Positions 31,901 through 46,890 of a stretch of 64,000 bases of DNA are shown piece after piece (positions within the stretch are counted from its first letter, which is position 1; each line of letters begins with the position of its first letter). Location: assembly GCA_028751875.1 (NCBI GenBank), contig CM054156.1, positions 56,072,061 through 56,136,060 of the forward strand. Reading direction: 5' to 3'. Position numbers and translations under genes: made by a program. This DNA comes from Rapana venosa (taxonomy: Eukaryota > Mollusca > Gastropoda > Neogastropoda > Muricidae). The notes under the pieces are model-generated. The model ran no database searches, was not told the DNA's origin, and saw nothing but the letters and a program-made list of their open reading frames with translations.

Positions 31901-34900
31901 ATTATAAAAACATGACGCAATAACAACATGACTTTATAAAAACAATTTAAACTTTTTAAACAACATACATCTTAAACAAATAACTTATAATAACAACAGA
32001 CTTTTAAAAACAACTGACATGTTATAACAACATAAAATTATAATAACTGACATTATAACAACAAACATCTTAAACAACGCCCTTTATAATAAAAACAAAA
32101 CTTTTAAAACAACGTGACACTTAAAAACAAACATCACAACAACAACATAAACTTAAAATGACATTCTTAAAACAACAAACATTAAAATAACAGGCATTTT
32201 AAAAACAACATGACACTTAAACTTAAAAATTTTAAACTTACATCTTATAACAACATGACATTTACAAAACCAAACATATAACAACATCCCCTTTGTAACA
32301 ACAGACATTTTTAAAAAAACATAACTTTAAAACAACTGGCACCTTTAAAAAACATACATTAAAAAAACAACATAACATTTTAAAACATGACTCTTAAAAC
32401 CAACATAACATAAAAAACAACATGACATTATAACAACAACATGACGTCTTATAACAACAAACATTATAGTAACAACATGACTTTAAAACAAAAAACATGA
32501 CAGTTAAACAACATATTTTATACAAGAGACATTAAATAAAAAACTACATTTTAAACACATATCTATAACAACATACATTATAATAACAACATAAAAATTT
32601 TAAAACAACATGACATCTAAAAACAACATAACATTATAATAACAAATGACTTTTTAAACAAAAACATAAATCTAATAACAACATAACATTATAAAAAACA
32701 TGCCCATTAAAAACAACATGACATTTTTATAAAAACATACTTATAGCAACATACTTTATAATAACAACGTGACATCTTATAACAATACTATAACAACAAC
32801 TTTAAATAACAACATAACATTATAAAAACATACTCTTAAACAAAAAAACAACATAAACATAACATCATAAAACAAAACATTAAATTAACAACATAACATT
32901 ATAATTACAAAAAAACATTACAACAACAAATCTTTAACAACAAACATTTTATAACAACATGAGATAAAAACAACATAAAAATTATAACAACATGACTTTT
33001 TAAAAACAAAACATCAAAAAACAAAATACAAATTACAAAAAAGACTTTCTTTAAAACAACAATTAAATAACATGGCTTATAACAACAACATGACATCTTT
33101 AACCTAAAACTTATAACTTGCATCTTAAACAACTGACATATAAAACAAAAACAAACAACATGAAAATTTTTATAAAAACATAACTTTAAATAAAAACATG
33201 ACTTTAAACAACAACATGACACATAAAAAAAACAAAACACGGTATAATAACAGGCATTTATCAAAAACATACATTTAAACTTAACATCTTAAAAAATTGA
33301 CAGCTTATAAAACATGACTTTTAAATAAAACAACATAACATTATAACAACATGACTTTTAAAAAAACATAACATCTTATAAAAACATGCATTTAATAAAA
33401 ACATAACATTATAACAACATGAATTTTTTAAAACATAATTAAATTACAACAAAATAAACAGACATTTTTATAACAACATAACTTATAAAAACATGACATC
33501 TTATAAACAACATAACATTATAATAACAATAGACTTATAACAAATGAATCTAAAACAAACTTTATAAAACAACAAACATTATAACAACAACGTACTTTTA
33601 TAACAACAGACAGTTTTATAACAACAGACAATAATGACAACTTAACATTATAACAAAAATGACATCTTATAACACTTTAAACACTTATAACAACATGACA
33701 TTGTAACACAACATGACATCTTATAACTTGACATTTTATAACAACTTTACATTTTATTACAGACTTATAATAGCAACATACCATTTTCTAAAAACATACA
33801 TTATAATAACAAATAACATTAAACAATAGAACTTAAGAAACATCTTATAACAACATAATTAGAATAAAAACATAACATAATAAAACTAACCATAAACAAC
33901 ATGACATGAAAAACAACATAACTTTAAACAACATGCCACACTAAAAACATAAACTTAAAAAAAAAAATAAAATAAACAACATGAATCTTAGAACAACAAA
34001 CATTTAATAACAACATGACTTTAAAAACAACATGACATCTTAAACATAACATTAAATAAAAAACATGACATTATAAAAACATCATGACATCTTAAAACAA
34101 CATAACTTTAAAAACATGACAAAATAACAACATAACATTTTATAAAAACATGACCTTATAAAAAAAAAAAAACATTAAAAACAAAAATCTTATAACATAA
34201 CATTATATTAACATAAAAAAATTTATAAAAACAAAAACCCCTTATAAAAACATACAAAATTTAACAACAAAACTTTATACATGCCCCCTTAAAAACAACA
34301 TGACACGTGAAAACAACCTGACATTATAAGAACAACATTCCACTTGTAACAACATAACTTTAAATAACAACATGACAAATAACAACAACATGACATCTTA
34401 TAACATCATGACATTATAACAACAACATGACATCTTATAACAAAAAATTCTAATAACATGACATTATAACAACAACATGACATCTTATAACAACATAACA
34501 TCTCATGAGAACATGACATTATAATAACATTATATTATAACATCATGACATCTCATAACAATATAACATTATAACATGGCATTATAACAACATACACTTA
34601 TAATTTAACATCTTAAAACTGTTTCTAAAACAACAGACATTATAATACAAATAACATTAAAAAAACATAACATTTTATAACAACATAACTTATAATAACC
34701 ATACATTAAAAACAACAACATGATATTTTTAAACAACAACCATTATAATAACTGACATTAAAACAACAGACATCTTATAAAAACAACTTATAACAACTGA
34801 CATAATAAATAAACAAAAAAATTTTAAACAACATGGCATTTTATAACAATATAACATTAAAAAAACCCTGGCTAATACAACAGCACTTATAACAACATAA

Positions 34901-36240
34901 CCTTTTAAAACAACATGACTTTAAAAACAACACCATACATCAAAATAACAACAAACATTTAAAAACAACAACACTTATAACAACATACATTTTATAACAA
35001 CATAAATCTTTAACAACGTCTTATAACAACAACATACACCTTAAAAACAAAATGAAACTTATAACAAATAACTCTATAAAAACAAGATTTTATAATAAGA
35101 AAATAACATTAAAAAAATGACATCTTATAACAAGATAACATTAATAACATACATTATAAAAACAACAAAAAAACAACATACATCTTAAACAACATAAAAT
35201 CTTTTAAAAAAAACATTTTATAAAAAAAACTTAAAATAACCAAACATTATTATAACAACATAACATTGTAACGACAACATTTTATAACAACAACGTTATA
35301 AAACAACATGACGTTAAAAACAACATAACATTTAACAACAGACATCTTATAACTAACATCACAAAACAACATGACTTAAACAGACATTTTTTAAAAAAAC
35401 AAACTTATAATAACATCGCATTAAAACAACAACATGACATCTTATAATTTAAACATCCAAAAACTTGACACTTAAACAACAGACATTAAAATAACAATAT
35501 AACATTATAACAACGACATCTATAACAACAAAACAAAAATAACAACATGACTTTATAAAAAACAACATGACACTAAAACAACAAAACTTTAAAAACCTAC
35601 ATTAAACAACAACATACATTTTATAACAACATATTTTAAACAACAAGACATAATAAAAACAACAAAACTTAAAACCCCAGGGCATTTTATAAAAATACAA
35701 CTTTAAATAACCGGCTTTTAACAAAAACATGACTTCTTAAACTTGACACTTATAACAACAAACATTTTATTACATGACTTATAAAGCAACATAACTCTTA
35801 CAAAAACAGACATATAAAACAACAAACTTTATCCCAAACTGACATCTTATAACTTAAACTTAAAATTTAAATTTGTAACAACATAACAATAGATAAAAAA
35901 CATGACATAAACAACACATGACACCATAACAAAAAACATTGTAATAACAAATGACATTATAACAAAACATGACTTTTATAACAACAAACATTTTAAAGAA
36001 ACAGACATTAAAAAAATAAAAATTTATAACATCATTCACTTAAACAAAAACATATAACAGGGCATTAAACATCAATAGAAAATCTTATAACTTAGCACTT
36101 TTTAACTTGACATCTTAAACGACATGACATTATAAAAAACAACAAAACATTAAAAACATGCATCTAAACAACATAACTCTACAACAAAACTCTTAAAAAC
36201 AACAAAACTTAAAAAACAACAAACATTACAACAACATGAC
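28956..36240 (+). repeat. Satellite A array, heavily degraded stretch
   Basis: Recognisable by recurring ACAACATGACATCTTATAAC fragments, but with many single-base losses and A-run expansions (CATACATT, AAAAAACA). Units cannot be counted. No gene. Confidence 0.9.
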
Positions 36241-37992
36241 ACTTAATAAAACCATGACATTATAATAACAACATAACATTATAACAACATGACATCTTAT
36301 AACAACATAACATTATAATAACAACATGACATTATAACAACATGACATCTTATAACATAACATTATAATAACAACATAACATTATAATAACAACATGACA
36401 TTATAACAACAACATGACGTTATAATAACAACATGACATCTTATAACAACATGACGTTATAATAACAACGAAACATTATAACAACATGACATCTTAAAAT
36501 AACATACATCTTATAACAACATGACATTATAATAACAACATGACATTATAACAACAACATGACATCTTATAACAACATGACATCTTATAACAACATAACG
36601 TTATAATAAAAACATAACATTATAACAACATGACATATCATAACAAGATAACATCTTATAACAACATGACATTATAATAACAACATAACATTATAACAAC
36701 ATGACATCTTATAACAACAACACATCTTACAACATAACATCTTATAACAACATAACATTACAACAACATGACATCTTGCTGCAACATGACATTATAATAA
36801 CAACATAACATTACAACAACATGACATCTTATAACAACATAACATTAAAATAACAACATAACATTATAACAACATGACATCTTATAACATAACATTATAA
36901 TAACAACATAACATTATAACAACAACATGACATCTAATAACAACATAACATTATAATAACAACATGACATTATAACAACATGACATCTTATAACAACATG
37001 ACATTATAAAAACAACATAACATTACAACAACATGACATCTTATAACAACATAACATTATAATAACAACATGACATTATAACAACATGACATCTTATAAC
37101 ATAACATTATAATAACAACATAACATTATAACAACAACGTGACATCTTATAACAACTTAACATCTTATGACAACATGACATTATAACAACAACATGACAT
37201 CTTATAACAACATAACATTATAATAACAACATGACATTATAACAACATGACATCTTATAACATAACATTATAATAACAACATAACATTATAACAACAACG
37301 TGACATCTTATAACAACTTAACATCTTATGACAACATGACATTATAACAACAACATGACATCTTATAACAACATAACATTATAACATGACATTATAACAA
37401 CAATATGACATATTATAAGAACAAAACATTCTAATAACATGACATTATAACAACAACATGACAGCTTATAACAACATAACATCTTATAACAACATGACAT
37501 TATAATAACTTAGCAATATAACAACATGACATCTTATTACAACATAACATCATATAACAACATGACATTGTAACAGCAACATGACATCTTATAACTTGAC
37601 ATCTTATAACAACATAACATTTTATTACATGACATTATAATAACAACATAACTTTATACCAACATGACATCTTATAACTTAACATCTTATAACTTAACAT
37701 CTTATAACAACATGACATTATAATAACAGCATGACATAACAACAACATGACACCTTATAACAACAAAACATTATAATAACAACATGACATTACAACAACA
37801 ACATGACATCTTATAAAAACATAACATTATAATAACATGACATTATAACAACATAACATCTCGTAACAACATGACCTTATAATAACAACAAACATTATAA
37901 CAACATAACATCTTATAACATAACATTATAACAACATAATAAAATTATAACAACATGACACCTTATAACAACATGACATAATAATAACAACA
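36241..37992 (+). repeat. Satellite A array, clean stretch
   Basis: Regular alternation of ACATGACATCTTATAACA and ACATAACATTATAATAACA units with few errors, changing sharply from the noisy stretch before it. Ends at ACAACATG before CTACACTGAAGTACAGTG. Confidence 0.95.
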
Positions 37993-40900
37993 TGCTACAC
38001 TGAAGTACAGTGTTTTACAGTGTATTAAATTGTATTACAGTGTATTACAGTGCATTGCAGTGTAGTGTACTGTGGTACAGTGCTTTGTATTACAGTTCAT
38101 TACAGTGTATTGCAGTGTATTACAGTGTATTGCAGTGTGTTACAATGTATTACAGTGTATTGCAGTGTATTACAGTGTAATGCATTTTATTACAATGTAT
38201 TCAGTGATTACGTGTATTACAGTGTGAAAAAGTGTTCAGTGTTTAACAGTGTAATCGGTTTTTTTATTGCTGAAATTACAATGTTTACGTATACAGTGAT
38301 TCGTGTATTAAGTTTATTCGTTTTTACAATATAAAGGGTTTTTGTTTTTTAAAAGTGTATTACAGGATTCGGGTTAACTGTTTTAATTTTTCATTTTCTT
38401 GCGTGTATGTATGTGGTAAAGTGCATTGTATACGTGTATTACAGTTTGTGTATCGAGATCGGTGTTGTAAAGTTTTTAACAATTTTTTTGTAAAAGAACA
38501 GTGATGTTTCAGTTTTGTGCAGGTTTTACATGTATTAATGGTATACAGCGAAGTTTTACTGCGAAACAGGGGTTTTGTTATTACTTTTTTAGTGTATTCC
38601 CCTGATACGTCGTGTTTCTGAATAACAGGAAAATTCAGTGTAATCATGTATTGTTTTGTATTTTACGGTTGTGATGTTACAGTTTGAAAACATTGAAAAT
38701 TCGTTTTTTTAAAAGGTAACATTTTGTAAATTTAATTCAGTGAAATTAAGTTATTAATTGATTACAGTATTTACAGTGTATACGGTGCAATCAGTGTTTT
38801 TGCAGTGTTATTACAGTTTTCAGTTTTACATGTAAAAAGGGTATTACAGTGTTTACAGGGGTTTTAAAAGTGTATTAAGTGTATTACAGTGATTGCAGTG
38901 TTTTTTGTATTTGATAAAGTTTTTGTTTACAGTGCATTTCAGTTTTATTAAACTGATTCAGTGTTTTGCGTTGTATTACGTGTATTTTCAGTTTTTACAT
39001 TATTAAAGTGTATTACGTTATTAAAGGGTTTATACAGTGAATTCAGTGTATTACAGTGTTTGACATGTTGGAAGTGCATTGCAGTGTAGTGTACGTGTCA
39101 GTGCTTTTGTTTTACGGTATTACAGTGTATTTACAGTGTTTACATGTTTACGTTATTCATTTTTTTAAAAGGTATTAGGGGTTTTTAAAGTTTTTTAAAA
39201 GTGTATTGCATGTATTACAATGTTTTTCAGTTTTATTTACAGTGAAATTACAGGTATTATTGATTACAGGTTTTACTTATTTAAGTGCTTTTTCAGTGTT
39301 TTTAAGGGTATTACAGTGTTAAATTTTAACAAGTATTAAAAGATGCAGTGATTCCAGTTAATTACGGGGTCAGTGTTTGTATTCAGTGTTTTCAAAGTAT
39401 TAAGGTATTACATTGTTTACAGTGTTTACAGGTAATACAGTGTATTCAGTGTTTTTACAAGTTTTTGTGTTTTAAAATTTGTATTCAGTTTTAAGTGATT
39501 GCAGTGAAAGGTATTGGTACGTCATGAATTAAGTGTTTTTAACAGTGTTTTACATTTTTAAGGTTTAAAATGTATTAGTGTATTACTTGATTAAAGGTAT
39601 TACTGTATTAAAATGTTTTAAAATTTGGAATACGGTGTTTTGCAGTGATTACAAGTATTACGTGTATTCAGTTAATACAATGTATACAGTGATTGCAGTT
39701 ATTACGGTATTCATGTTTAAATTGTTTTTTGTGCTTGCAGTGTATGTTGTGGTACGTGCATTGTATTACAGTGTTTACGTGTAGTAAACTTGGCGGGGGC
39801 GGGTTGTAAAGTGTTTAAAATGTAATGTAAACAGTTATGCAGTGTTTACAGTTAAATTAAAAGTGTTACATGTATTACAGTGTTTGCAGTGCGATGCAGT
39901 GTATTGATTTACAGTGAAATTATTTTTACAGTTTGTATACAGTGTTTTTCAGTTTTAAATACGGGGGTTTTAAAGTGTTTAACAATGTAATTACAACAGA
40001 CGTAGTGTATTACAGTTAATTTCGTGTATTACAGTGTATTACAGTGTTTTGAGTGCAAAATGCAGTTTTGTGTACTGTGGACGTGCATTATTTTACGTGT
40101 TTACATGTATTACAGTGTTTACAGTGTTTCGGTTTTACAGTGTATTACAGTGTTTTAAAGTGTTTTTAAGTGAAATTTACAGTTTAATAAAGTGTTTCAG
40201 TGTATTACAATGTATTTCAGTTATCACAGTGTTTTACAGTGTATTGCGTTATTAAAATTATTACGGGCTTGCGTGTATGTACTGTGGTACGTGCTTGATT
40301 ACAGGTTTTACAGTGTATTAAAAATTGTATTACAGTGTAATAAGTGTTTTGCAGTGTATTCACGTTGAGCAAAGTATTACATGTAATACAGTGTATTGCA
40401 GTGTATTCACTGTATTGCATTTTTTTACAGTGTTTTACGTGTAGTAAACGCGGCGTAGTGGGGTGTTGAAAAGTGTTTAACAATGTAATTTTTTTTAGAC
40501 GTGCGTTTTTTCAGTTCAGGCGTGAAATCAGTGTGGGTTTTCTGGAGTACGTGAAGTGTACTGCGGTACGTGTGATGTATTAATGTAGTGTAGTCACTGC
40601 AGCACAGTCAGGAATTACATGTATTACGTGTATTTAAGGTATTGCAGGCATTACGGTTTTTTTGCGTGTATTACAATGTATTGGTTTTTAAAATGTTTAC
40701 AATGTTTACAGTGTATTACAGTGTATTACAGTGTATTGCAGTGTTTTACAATGTATTAAAGTGTATTACCGTGAATTACAATGACTACATTGTATTTCGT
40801 GTTTTAAAAGTATATTGCGTGATTCAATGAAATTAAAGTTTTACAGTAAAAACAGTGTTTTACATGGTATTAAAGTGTATTACAGGTATTGAAGTTAGTG

Positions 40901-43900
40901 TACTGTAGTACAGTGCATTGATTACGGTATTGCAGTGATTACAGTGTATTGCATGTTTTACAATGTTTTACAGTGTTTTAAAGGGGTTATTACAGTGTAT
41001 TACAGGCATTGCGTGTATGACAAGTTTCTGTGTTTTACAAGTTTTTACTGAATTACAGTGCATTGCGTTAGGTACTGTCGTAACAGTGCAGGTATACAGT
41101 GTATTACAGTTTTTCTTTTTACGTGTATTGCAGTGTATTGCATGAAATGCAGTGTATTGCAGTGATTGGTTTTTTTTTACATTGTTTAAAGGCATGACAG
41201 TTTTTTTAAAGTGATTACAGTGAATTACAGTATATTCATGTAGAAAATGTAGACAGTACATTGCGTGTAGTTACGGGTATGGTGTTGTTTACAGTGTATT
41301 ACAAAGTATTACAGTGTATTACAGTGTATTACAGTGATCACAGTGTAATACGTGTATTGTAGTTCATTTTTTGCTTGTATTACAATGATTACTGTATTAC
41401 AGTCATTGCATGTAGTGTATTTGGGTACGTGCATTGCTTACAGTGTATTACAGTGTATTACAATGTTTTTTCAGTGTTTTACAATGTATTACAGTTTTTT
41501 ACAGTGTATTAAAGTGTATCACAATGTAAACAGGTGTTTTGCAGTGTATTACAAGTATTACAGTGTATTCAGTGTATTACAGTGTATACGTGTAATACAA
41601 ATTTTTCAGGTATTGCGTGTTTTACATGTATCCGTGATTGCAGTGTAGTGTACTTTGGTACAGTGCATTGCATTACAGTGTATTACAGTGTTTTAAAAGT
41701 ATTACAGTGTATTACAAGTATTAAGTGTTTCGTGTTTTAAAAGTGTATCACAATGAAATACAGGTGTATTGAATTTTCAATGTATTACAGTGTTTACAGT
41801 GTTTTACAGTGAATACGGGATTACAGTGAAATAAAAGATATTTCAGTGTTTTTGCAGTGTATTACAATGTATAAAAACAGTGTTTTAAAAACAGTGAAGT
41901 ACAGTGTTTTGACAGTGTATTACAGGTATAACAGGAAAGCATTTTAAGTGACTGGGGTACAGTGCTTTTTTTTTAAAGTGCATTACATTGTATTCAGGTA
42001 TTACAGTGTATTGCAGTGTTTTTTAAAAAGTATTACAGTTATTAAGGTATTACGTGTATTACAGGTTTCAGGGTGTATTACAGTTTATTACGTGTTTTCA
42101 GTGTTTCAGGTTTTACAGTGTATTACATGTTTTACAGTGTTTACGTGTTTACAGTGAAATTACAAGTATTACGTGTATTGCAGGTATTACGTGTATCACA
42201 GTGTTTTTTAAATGGTTAAATTGTATTACAGTGAAGTAAGTGTTTTCGTTTTTTCAGTGTTAACAGTGAAATTTCAGGGTAGTGTTCTGTGGTACGTGCT
42301 TTGATTACAGTGCATTAAAAATTTTTTATTACAATGTATTACGTGTATTGCAGTGTGTTAAAAAGTATTCAGTGTATTAAATGTTTACAGTGTTTTAAAA
42401 GTGTTAAGTGTATCACAGTTTTCGTGTATTGCAGTTTAGTCAATGTTTTACAGTGTATTACAGTGTATTAGGTGTATTAGAGTTTTTGGAAGTTATTACA
42501 GTGTATTAAGTGATTACAGTGTTACAGGTATCACAGTGTTCACGTGTATTGCATGTATGGCAGTATTTTTGCAGTGTTTTACAATGTATTACGTGTTTTT
42601 AAGTGTATTACATGATTGCGTTATTACAGTGTATTGCAATGTATTGAATTTTATTACGTGCATTGCAATGCGTGTACTTGGACAGTGATTGTATACATTG
42701 TACTACATGTATTACGGTATTACAGTATATTACAAATTTTACAGTGTTTTACGTGTATTATAGTGTATTGCAGTGTTTTACATATATTACAGTGTATTAC
42801 GTGAAATACAGTGTTTTCAGGGTTTTACAAGGATTGCTGTGTTTAAAAATGATTAAGGTGAATTAAAGGTATTCATGAATTACGTGTATAAGTGTATTTT
42901 AGGATTGAGTGTGTGTATGTGATACAGTTTTTGTTTTACTCATTACGTGTATCCCCAGTGTATTGCAGTGTATTAGAGTGATTACAGGTAATACAATGTA
43001 TTAAAGTGTATTACGTTTTTAAAAGGGGTTATACATGTTTTCGTGTATTAATTGTAGTACGTGTACTCAATGTATTAAGGTATTACAGTTATTGCAGTGT
43101 AATTATGTGGTCAGTGCATTGTATTACAGTGTTTTACAGTGCATTCGTGTATTACGTGTTTTGCAGTTTTTTACGTGTATTGCAGTGTATTAAAGTATTA
43201 CAGTGCTTTGCGTTTTATGCATGGGGTCAGTGCATTGTTTAAACAGTGTATTACGTTTTTTACAGTGTATTAAAGTTTTTAAAAATGTTAACAGTTATTG
43301 AGTGTTTCAATTTTTTAAAAATTATTTCAGTGATTACGGGTGTATTACAGTGATTGCGTGTCTTACAGGATTGCGGTATTACAATTTATTACTGCATTGC
43401 AGTTTGTTTACTGTGGTACAGTGCATGTTTTACGTGTTTTAATGCTTTATATTGTATTACAGTGATTACAGTGTTTCAATGTTTAAAGTATTTCATTATT
43501 GCATGTTTTACCTATTACAGTGTATCACAGTGTTTACAGTGTATCCAGTTTTTTTTCAGTTTATCCTTATTACGTGTTTAAGTGTTTTCAGTAAGTCAGT
43601 TTTTTACAGTGTATCGCAGTGAGTTACAATGTTTTACAGTGTATTAAAGTGTATTACATGTTTTGCGTGTTTTACAGCGATTACAGGTTTTAAGTGTGTT
43701 ACAGGCTTTTACATACCATTACGTGATTGCGGTTTTATGGGTTTTTATTGCAATTATTACAAGTTTTAAAGGTATTTCGTGTATTAAGTGTATTACAATG
43801 TACCAGTGTATTGCTTTTATTACAATGTATTAAGTGAAATTACAGTGTATTAAATAATATTACATAGTATTATCGTGTATTACAGTGCATCACAGGGTAT

Positions 43901-46390
43901 TACAGTGATATACAGTGTATTACATCGAATTACAGTGTATTACAGTGCATTGCAGTGTTGTGTACTGTGGTACAGTGCATGGTATTAAAGTGCATTACAG
44001 TGTATTACAGTGTATTACAGTGTATTACAGTGTATTACAGTGTGTTACAATGTATTACAGTGTATTAAAGTGTATTACAGTGTATTACAGTGTATTGTAG
44101 TGTACTAAAATGTATTACTGTGCATTGCTGTGTAGTGTACTGTGGTACAGTGCATTGTATTACAGTGTTTTACAGTGCAGTAAACTGCGGCAGAGTGCGG
44201 TGTTGTAAAGGGTTTAACAATGTAATGTACAACAGTACAAAGCAGTGTATTCCAGTTCAGTGCAGTGTATTGCAGGGGTAGTGTACTGGAGTACAGTGAA
44301 TTTGTATGCGGTACAATGTGATGAATTACATGTTGTGTAGTGAACTGCGCACAGTACAGGTATTACAATGAAATTACAGTGTATTTCAGTGTATTAATAT
44401 AATAATTAAATTAATAAATGGAATTATATACGCTATATCTTGCAAAGACAAATCAAAGCGCATGAATTAAACTAATCTTAAACACAGTCATGCATTCAAT
44501 GTAAATAACAAAAGTTTATTAAACAAACAGTATTTAAAACATTTAAAAACGTATTGCAGTGTATTACAGTGTATTGCAGTGTATTACAATGTATTCCAGT
44601 TTATTACAATGTATTCAAGGTATTACAGTGTAATACAGGTTAATTACAGTTTTGCAGCGTTTTAAAATGTATTAAAGTAATTCCCGGAATTACAATGTAT
44701 TTACATTGTATTACAGTGTATTAAAGGGTGCATTCGTGTTTTAAACATGTATTAAAGTGGTTACAGGGAAACAGTGTATTACATGGTATTACAGTTTTTT
44801 AAACAGTGTATTACAGTGTATTACAGTTAATACGTGAAATACAGTGCAATACGGGTATATTGCAGTTATTACAGTGAATTACAGTGATTCATGTTTTTGC
44901 ATTTGTATTAAACATGTATTACGTGCATTACAATTTTATTACGTGTTTACAGTGTATTACAGTCTATTACAGTGTATTGCAGTGTTTTACATTGAATTTA
45001 AGTGTATTACAGTGAATTACAGTGTATTACAGTGTATTACAGTGTATTACATGTATTACAGTGCATTACAGTGCATTGCAGTGTAGTGTACTGTGGTACA
45101 GTGCATTGTATTACAGTGTATTGCAGTGTATTACAGTATATTAAAGTGTATTGCCGTGTTTTACAATGTATGAAAGTGTGTTACAGTGTATTAAAGTGTA
45201 TTACGGTGAATAACAGTGTATTACAGTGTATTACAGTGTATTACAGTGTATTACAGTGCATTGCAGTGTAGTGTACTGTGGTACAGTGCATTGTATTACA
45301 GTGTATTATAGTGTGTTACAGTATATTACAATGAATAACAGTGTCTTACAGTATATTACAGTGTATTACAGTGTAATTGCAGTGTTTTACATTGTATTAA
45401 AGTGTATTACAGTATATTACATGTTTACTACATTGTAGTACAGTGTATTCCCAGGGGGTATTGGCATGTTTATAATGTATTAAAGTGTATTACAGTGTGT
45501 TGCAGTGTATAACTATGTATTGCAGTGTATTACAGTGTATTACAATGTATTAAAGTGTAGTACAGCGTATTACAGCGTATTACAGCGAAATACAATTTAT
45601 TACAATGTATTACAGTGTTTTACAGTGAATTGCAGAGTAGTGTAATAAGGTACAGTGCATTTTATTACAATGTATTACAGTGCATTACAGTGTATTACAG
45701 TGTAGCACAAAGTGTTACAGTGTACAACAGTGTAATACGGTGTATTGCTGTATATCACAATGTATTACAGTGTATACAGTGCATTGCAGTGTATTACAGT
45801 TTATTGCAGTTTATTACAATGTATCAAAGTGTATTACTGTGTATTAAAGTGTATTACAGTGTATTACAGTGTAATACAGTGTATTACAGTGTATTACAGT
45901 GCTTTGCAGTGTAGTGTACTGTGGTGTAAGTGCATTGTATGACAGTGTATTACAGTGTAGTGTACTGCAGCAGAGTGCGGTGTTGTAAAGTTTTTAACAA
46001 TGTTATGTACAACAGAACAGTGCAGTGTATTTCAGTTTAGTGCAGTGTATTACATGTAGTGTACTGAGTAAAAGCGAAGTTTATGCGAACGTGTGATGTA
46101 TTAATGTGTGAAAGTGAAATGCATCACAGTGCGTGTATTACAGTGCAATACAGTGTAATACATTTGTAATGCAGTGTTATTGTATTGTATTTACAGTGTA
46201 TTGTTACTGTGCTACAGTGATTGTAATACATTGTATACAGTGTATTACAGGTATTACAGTGTATTACATTATATCAGTGTTTACAGGGGTATTAATTGTA
46301 TTACAGTATATTACAGTGTATTACAGTGAAATTTACAGTGTATTGCAGTGTATTAAAAGTATTGCTGTGTATTACAAGAATAAGGTTATT
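37993..46390 (+). repeat. Satellite B array, 10 bp unit TTACAGTGTA with markers
   Basis: Tandem TTACAGTGTA units with TTGCAGTGTA and TTACAATGTA variants. They are punctuated by a marker GTAGTGTACTGTGGTACAGT, usually followed by GCATTGTATTACAG (for example at 38061, 43955, 44127, 45081, 45263, 45908). A second, longer marker with GAGTGCGGTGTTGTAAAG and TTTAACAATGTAATGTACAA occurs at 44180 and 45965 and in broken form at 39785 and 40440. About 38200-43860 is noisy and 43870-46060 is clean. Confidence 0.95.
44394..44550 (-). mobile_element. CR1-like LINE 3' end fragment inside satellite B
   Basis: Reads TAATAAATGGAATTATATAC, then TATATCTTGCAAAGACAAAT, CAAAGCGCATGAATT, CACAGTCATGCATTCAATG and AACAAACAGTATTTAAAAC. 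It matches the 3' UTR at 13590-13725 and 640-760. Satellite B resumes on both sides. Confidence 0.85.
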
Positions 46391-46890
46391 NNNNNNNNNN
46401 NNNNNNNNNNNNNNNNNNNNNNNNNNNNNNNNNNNNNNNNNNNNNNNNNNNNNNNNNNNNNNNNNNNNNNNNNNNNNNNNNNNNNNNNNNNNNNNNNNNN
46501 NNNNNNNNNNNNNNNNNNNNNNNNNNNNNNNNNNNNNNNNNNNNNNNNNNNNNNNNNNNNNNNNNNNNNNNNNNNNNNNNNNNNNNNNNNNNNNNNNNNN
46601 NNNNNNNNNNNNNNNNNNNNNNNNNNNNNNNNNNNNNNNNNNNNNNNNNNNNNNNNNNNNNNNNNNNNNNNNNNNNNNNNNNNNNNNNNNNNNNNNNNNN
46701 NNNNNNNNNNNNNNNNNNNNNNNNNNNNNNNNNNNNNNNNNNNNNNNNNNNNNNNNNNNNNNNNNNNNNNNNNNNNNNNNNNNNNNNNNNNNNNNNNNNN
46801 NNNNNNNNNNNNNNNNNNNNNNNNNNNNNNNNNNNNNNNNNNNNNNNNNNNNNNNNNNNNNNNNNNNNNNNNNNNNNNNNNNNNNNNNNN
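46391..46890. other. Assembly gap, exactly 500 N
   Basis: Placeholder gap. Satellite strand orientation reverses across it. Confidence 0.98.

Noticed and set aside
20629..37992. A CRISPR array
   Set aside because: The spacing text is itself repeat. There are no unique spacers, no cas genes, and the genome is eukaryotic.
37993..46390. Telomeric repeats
   Set aside because: The unit TTACAGTGTA is not TTAGGG-like and the strand flips in the window. A subtelomeric or centromeric position remains possible but is not shown.
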